A stretch of 64,000 nt of DNA. Source: Maritimibacter sp. GTDB lineage: Bacteria > Pseudomonadota > Alphaproteobacteria > Rhodobacterales > Rhodobacteraceae. The position numbers were made by a program, and so were the translations under genes. The stretch is from contig JAABTN010000012.1 in the NCBI GenBank assembly GCA_011389895.1, positions 24,656-88,655 on the forward strand, given 5' to 3'. The notes below the pieces were generated by a model, which saw only the letters and a list, made by a program, of their open reading frames with translations, did no database searches and was not told the origin of the DNA. This document shows, in pieces, positions 61,566 through 64,000 of this stretch (its first letter is position 1; every line of letters starts with the position of its first letter).

Positions 61566-62914
61566 ACCGGATCCACGTCCATCCAGACCCCGCCACCGGG
61601 GCGCAGCGACAAGATCATCACGGGGTCCGGATCGCGTCCCGGCACCGGGGTGAAGCGGAACCGTGACAGAAGCGTTGCCAGCACGATCACCGCCTCCTGC
61701 AACCCGAAATCCATGCCAAGACACACGCGCGGCCCGGCGCCGAAGGGAAGATAGGCGAAGCGGTCTATGGCCTTCGGATCGGCAAAGCGATCGGGGTCGA
61801 AGGCATTCGGATTGTCCCAGACACATTCGTTGCGATGCAGCGCGTAGAACGGCAAGAGCATGACATCGCCCGCCCGCACCTCGCGGTCGCGCAGGGTGTC
61901 GGGCGCGGTGGCGGTGCGCGACAGCATGGCGACGGGTGGATAAAGCCGCATCGCCTCCTGCACGATCTGGCGGATATACCCGAGCTTGGGAACATCATCC
62001 GCCGTGGCGGCCCGTCCGCCCAAAACCTCCTGCGCTTCCGCCCGCGCCCGGTCCTGCACGGATTGATCGAACCCGACGAGATAGATCGACCATGCAAGCG
62101 CAAGGGCGGTGGTTTCATGCCCGGCGACGAGGAAGGTCAACAGGTTGTCGCGCAATTCCTCGGCGGTCATCTTGCGCCCCGTCTTGGGGTCCGATGCCCC
62201 GATCAGAAGGTCGAGAAGCGGTGGAGGATCGGCCGGTTTGCGCCCCATCCGCGAGCGCACCGCATGGTCGGCGGCCCGTTTGAGATCGCTGATCAGGAAA
62301 TGCGCCACCGCCCGGCCCGGGCGGGGCACGAAACCGGGGATTTTAAGGATATCGAGGAACGAGGCTTTGCCCGCCGTCTCAAGGTAGCGGTCGATGGCCT
62401 TGTGCGCCACTTCGCGGGGAATGGCGGTGTCTTGTGACATCGACACGGCGGCGATCACCTCGAACGCGGTCTGGAGCATCTCTTGATACATGTCGATCGG
62501 GCCGCTCCCCCGGGTGATCCGGGAAGAGACGTCTTCTGCCGCCTCGGTCATCACCGGGGTCAGCGCGGTCAGGTTGCGCGGCGCGAACACCGGCATCGCC
62601 GCGCGCCTTTGCCAACGCCAATGCGCCCCTTCGGCGAGGAATAGCCCGTTGCCCAAGGCGGGGCGCAGCATCGCCTGCGCCTCTTCCGACTTCGGATAAT
62701 CATCCGCCTTGTCTTTCAGGATACGCTTCAGCGATGGCGGGTCCATGACCATGTGAAAACGCCGCACCACGTGGCCCGAGACGATCGGTTGGGTGAAGGC
62801 GATGTCAGGCAACAGGAACAAGGCATTGCGCTGCATTGCCCGAATACCGGCCATGAAGCCGCGGGGTTTGGAGGCGATCGGCACGGCCGCCGGGAAGTGA
62901 TTTTTCCTCAACAT
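61562..62914 (-). CDS. cytochrome P450
   Basis: A 450-aa P450. The oxygen-binding helix 'AGHETT' is at 264-269, ExxR at 320-323, and the haem ligand Cys398 in 'FGAGPRVCLG'. The N-terminal part is soluble-type with no membrane anchor. No ferredoxin or reductase is nearby, so the redox partner is unknown and the substrate cannot be named. The start at 62914 has no clear ribosome site; the Met at 62854 is an alternative. It converges with the M48 gene with overlapping stops. Confidence 0.92.
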   Translation of the reverse strand: MLRKNHFPAAVPIASKPRGFMAGIRAMQRNALFLLPDIAFTQPIVSGHVVRRFHMVMDPPSLKRILKDKADDYPKSEEAQAMLRPALGNGLFLAEGAHWRWQRRAAMPVFAPRNLTALTPVMTEAAEDVSSRITRGSGPIDMYQEMLQTAFEVIAAVSMSQDTAIPREVAHKAIDRYLETAGKASFLDILKIPGFVPRPGRAVAHFLISDLKRAADHAVRSRMGRKPADPPPLLDLLIGASDPKTGRKMTAEELRDNLLTFLVAGHETTALALAWSIYLVGFDQSVQDRARAEAQEVLGGRAATADDVPKLGYIRQIVQEAMRLYPPVAMLSRTATAPDTLRDREVRAGDVMLLPFYALHRNECVWDNPNAFDPDRFADPKAIDRFAYLPFGAGPRVCLGMDFGLQEAVIVLATLLSRFRFTPVPGRDPDPVMILSLRPGGGVWMDVDPV

Positions 62915-63023
62915 GGCACAAGCTTGTCGCCGAATGCCGCCGACCGCAAGCATCATAGACGTTGTCGAATTGAAACGTAGCGCTGCAAAGGGTATCACCG
63001 GGCGAATCCAAACAGGAGTGACC

Positions 63024-63785
63024 ATGCCCCGCTTGATGACCCCCCTCACCGCATTGGCCGCAGCCGCGCTGGCACTTTCCGCCTGCACGACGACCAACGA
63101 CCTTGCCGATGTGCCGGAGCCGCTGGGTCGCTTCCTGCTCGGGCATGCCGTTACCGTGGTCGAAGAACCCGAGATCGGCCCGTTTTCGCGCGAAGCCACC
63201 GACGAAGCCTGGGAGGAAGCGATCAATTTCGCGATGAACGAACGCTTCGGGCGCTACGATGGCGACAAGTATTTCCATATCGCGACCAAGGTCGATGGCT
63301 ATGCGCTGGCGATGGTCGGTATTCCGCTTGTCTTCACGCCGAAGTCGGTTCTGGTCGCCTCGGTCACGGTCTGGGATGACGAGAAGGGCACGAAGATCAA
63401 CGAAGAGCCCGAGATTTTCTCGGTGTCCGAAGAGCTTTCGGTCGAAGCGCTCATCGGAACCGGCCTGACGAAAACTGCGGATGAACAGATGCTGTCTCTG
63501 TCGCGCACGCTGGCCAAGAACGTTCATGGCTGGATGCTTGAAAACCCGGACTGGTTCGGGGATGCGTCGCTCATGGACCCCGAGACCACGTCGCCCGGCA
63601 AACCGGCCGAGACCGCGGGGATCATCCCGCCGCAATTCGCCCGTGTCGAGAAGGGTGAGAATGGCGCAGAGCTTGTCGGTGGGGAAGAGGTCGGCGGCAC
63701 CTCGACCGGCGTGAAATCCGAGGTCGAAGGCGCCGGCTCGACCATGACGACCGATGGCGAAACGACGACGGAAAGCTCGTCCTGA
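63024..63785 (+). CDS. lipoprotein of unknown function
   Basis: A 253-aa protein with a lipoprotein signal: MPRLMTPLTALAAAALALSAC, with the lipidated Cys at residue 21. The mature part is acidic ('WEEAINFAMNERFGRYDGDKYFH', 'LVASVTVWDDEKGTKINE' in parts) and ends in a Ser/Thr/Gly-rich tail. I do not recognise a family. An AGGAG site is eight bases upstream. A terminator lies between it and tuf. Confidence 0.82.
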   Translation: MPRLMTPLTALAAAALALSACTTTNDLADVPEPLGRFLLGHAVTVVEEPEIGPFSREATDEAWEEAINFAMNERFGRYDGDKYFHIATKVDGYALAMVGIPLVFTPKSVLVASVTVWDDEKGTKINEEPEIFSVSEELSVEALIGTGLTKTADEQMLSLSRTLAKNVHGWMLENPDWFGDASLMDPETTSPGKPAETAGIIPPQFARVEKGENGAELVGGEEVGGTSTGVKSEVEGAGSTMTTDGETTTESSS

Positions 63786-63817
63786 CGCCGGATAGTCTCC
63801 GATCACAGCAACTTCTG

Positions 63818-63847
63818 GCGGGGAAGATCTTTCCCCGCTTGATTTTT
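63818..63847 (+). terminator. rho-independent terminator after the lipoprotein gene
   Basis: GCGGGGAA-GATCT-TTCCCCGC forms an eight-base stem followed by TTGATTTTT. It is about 35 bases after the lipoprotein stop and about 75 before tuf, so tuf here has its own promoter. Confidence 0.88.
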
Positions 63848-63923
63848 CCAAAACCAGCGGCTAACGAGCGCGCGGTGTAACAGATTGGGCCACCCGGCCC
63901 CCATACAGACGAGGCGATGGCCA

Positions 63924-64000
63924 ATGGCTAAGGAAAAGTTTGAACGCTCCAAACCGCATGTGAACATCGGCACGATTGGTCACGTTGACCACGGCAAGAC
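63924..64000 (+). CDS. tuf: elongation factor Tu (partial, N-terminal end)
   Basis: The window ends in the first 25 codons: [20 protein letters not shown] followed by VDHGKT, the G1 start of EF-Tu. EF-Tu delivers aminoacyl-tRNA to the ribosome. GAGG is ten bases upstream. It stands alone behind a terminator rather than behind fusA, which suits the second tuf copy often found near nusG; this is an inference. Confidence 0.95.

Noticed and set aside
1..64000. tRNA, rRNA, CRISPR arrays, transposases or integrases
   Set aside because: I looked for cloverleaf-like arms in gaps, regularly spaced repeats and transposase motifs and saw none.

Overview
The window is 64 kb of GC-rich DNA from an alphaproteobacterium, most likely a Rhodobacteraceae (Roseobacter-group) chromosome. 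The reasons are the flagellar cluster layout with motE and fliL paralogues, three CtrA-type TTAA-N7-TTAA boxes, the rsh/pdxJ/acpS/lepB/rnc/era block, a cobalamin operon, and small families common in that group. This is judged from gene content and protein family memory, not from a search.

Bases 1-21.3 kb are a flagellar island in four runs. (a) The flgG end, flgA, flgH and a FliL-like gene lie on +. (b) fliL, a small membrane gene, motE, motA, an 800-aa periplasmic protein, an SLT lytic transglycosylase, flhA, fliR, flhB and a FliJ-like gene lie on -. (c) fliF, fliH, fliN and fliP lie on +, divergent from (b). (d) motB and then flgE, flgK, flgL and flgI lie on -. Most genes overlap by 1-14 bases. 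CtrA-like boxes sit before fliL/fliF, before flgE and before motB, which suggests cell-cycle control of three of the four runs. fliG, fliM and fliQ are not in the window.

Bases 21.4-29.9 kb are housekeeping and accessory genes: a DapB homologue lacking the usual catalytic histidines, an rRNA methyltransferase of the RlmL type, a STAS-like protein, a 1-Cys peroxiredoxin, an aldehyde dehydrogenase, DoxX, DUF1491, era, and an M24-fold protein resembling the DMSP lyase DddP but without its catalytic Asp.

Bases 29.9-38.6 kb hold, mostly on -, rpoZ, rsh, DUF2062, pdxJ, a membrane protein, acpS, lepB and rnc. An EamA transporter, a truncated haemoglobin and the M24 protein lie between rnc and era. 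folK is the last gene on - before a switch to +. Bases 38.7-43.2 kb contain a NYN-domain protein, ispH, DUF3429, a methyltransferase, rnhA, a GlsB-like membrane protein and a glutathionyl-hydroquinone reductase.

Bases 43.3-50.1 kb are a cobalamin (corrin ring) operon on +: two possible small leader ORFs, then cbiX with a Cys/His-rich tail, cobH, cobL, cobI, a CbiG-CobJ fusion and cobM, nearly all overlapping. A PduO-type adenosyltransferase for the same cofactor lies at 53.8-54.4 kb. The rest carries a PatB-type lyase, def, a degenerate deformylase paralogue and fmt (translation initiation), HIG1, an SDR, an SH3 protein, parC, DUF898, an M48 protease with a duplicated N-terminal domain, a cytochrome P450, a lipoprotein and the start of tuf. 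No tRNA, rRNA, CRISPR array, transposase or prophage gene was seen.
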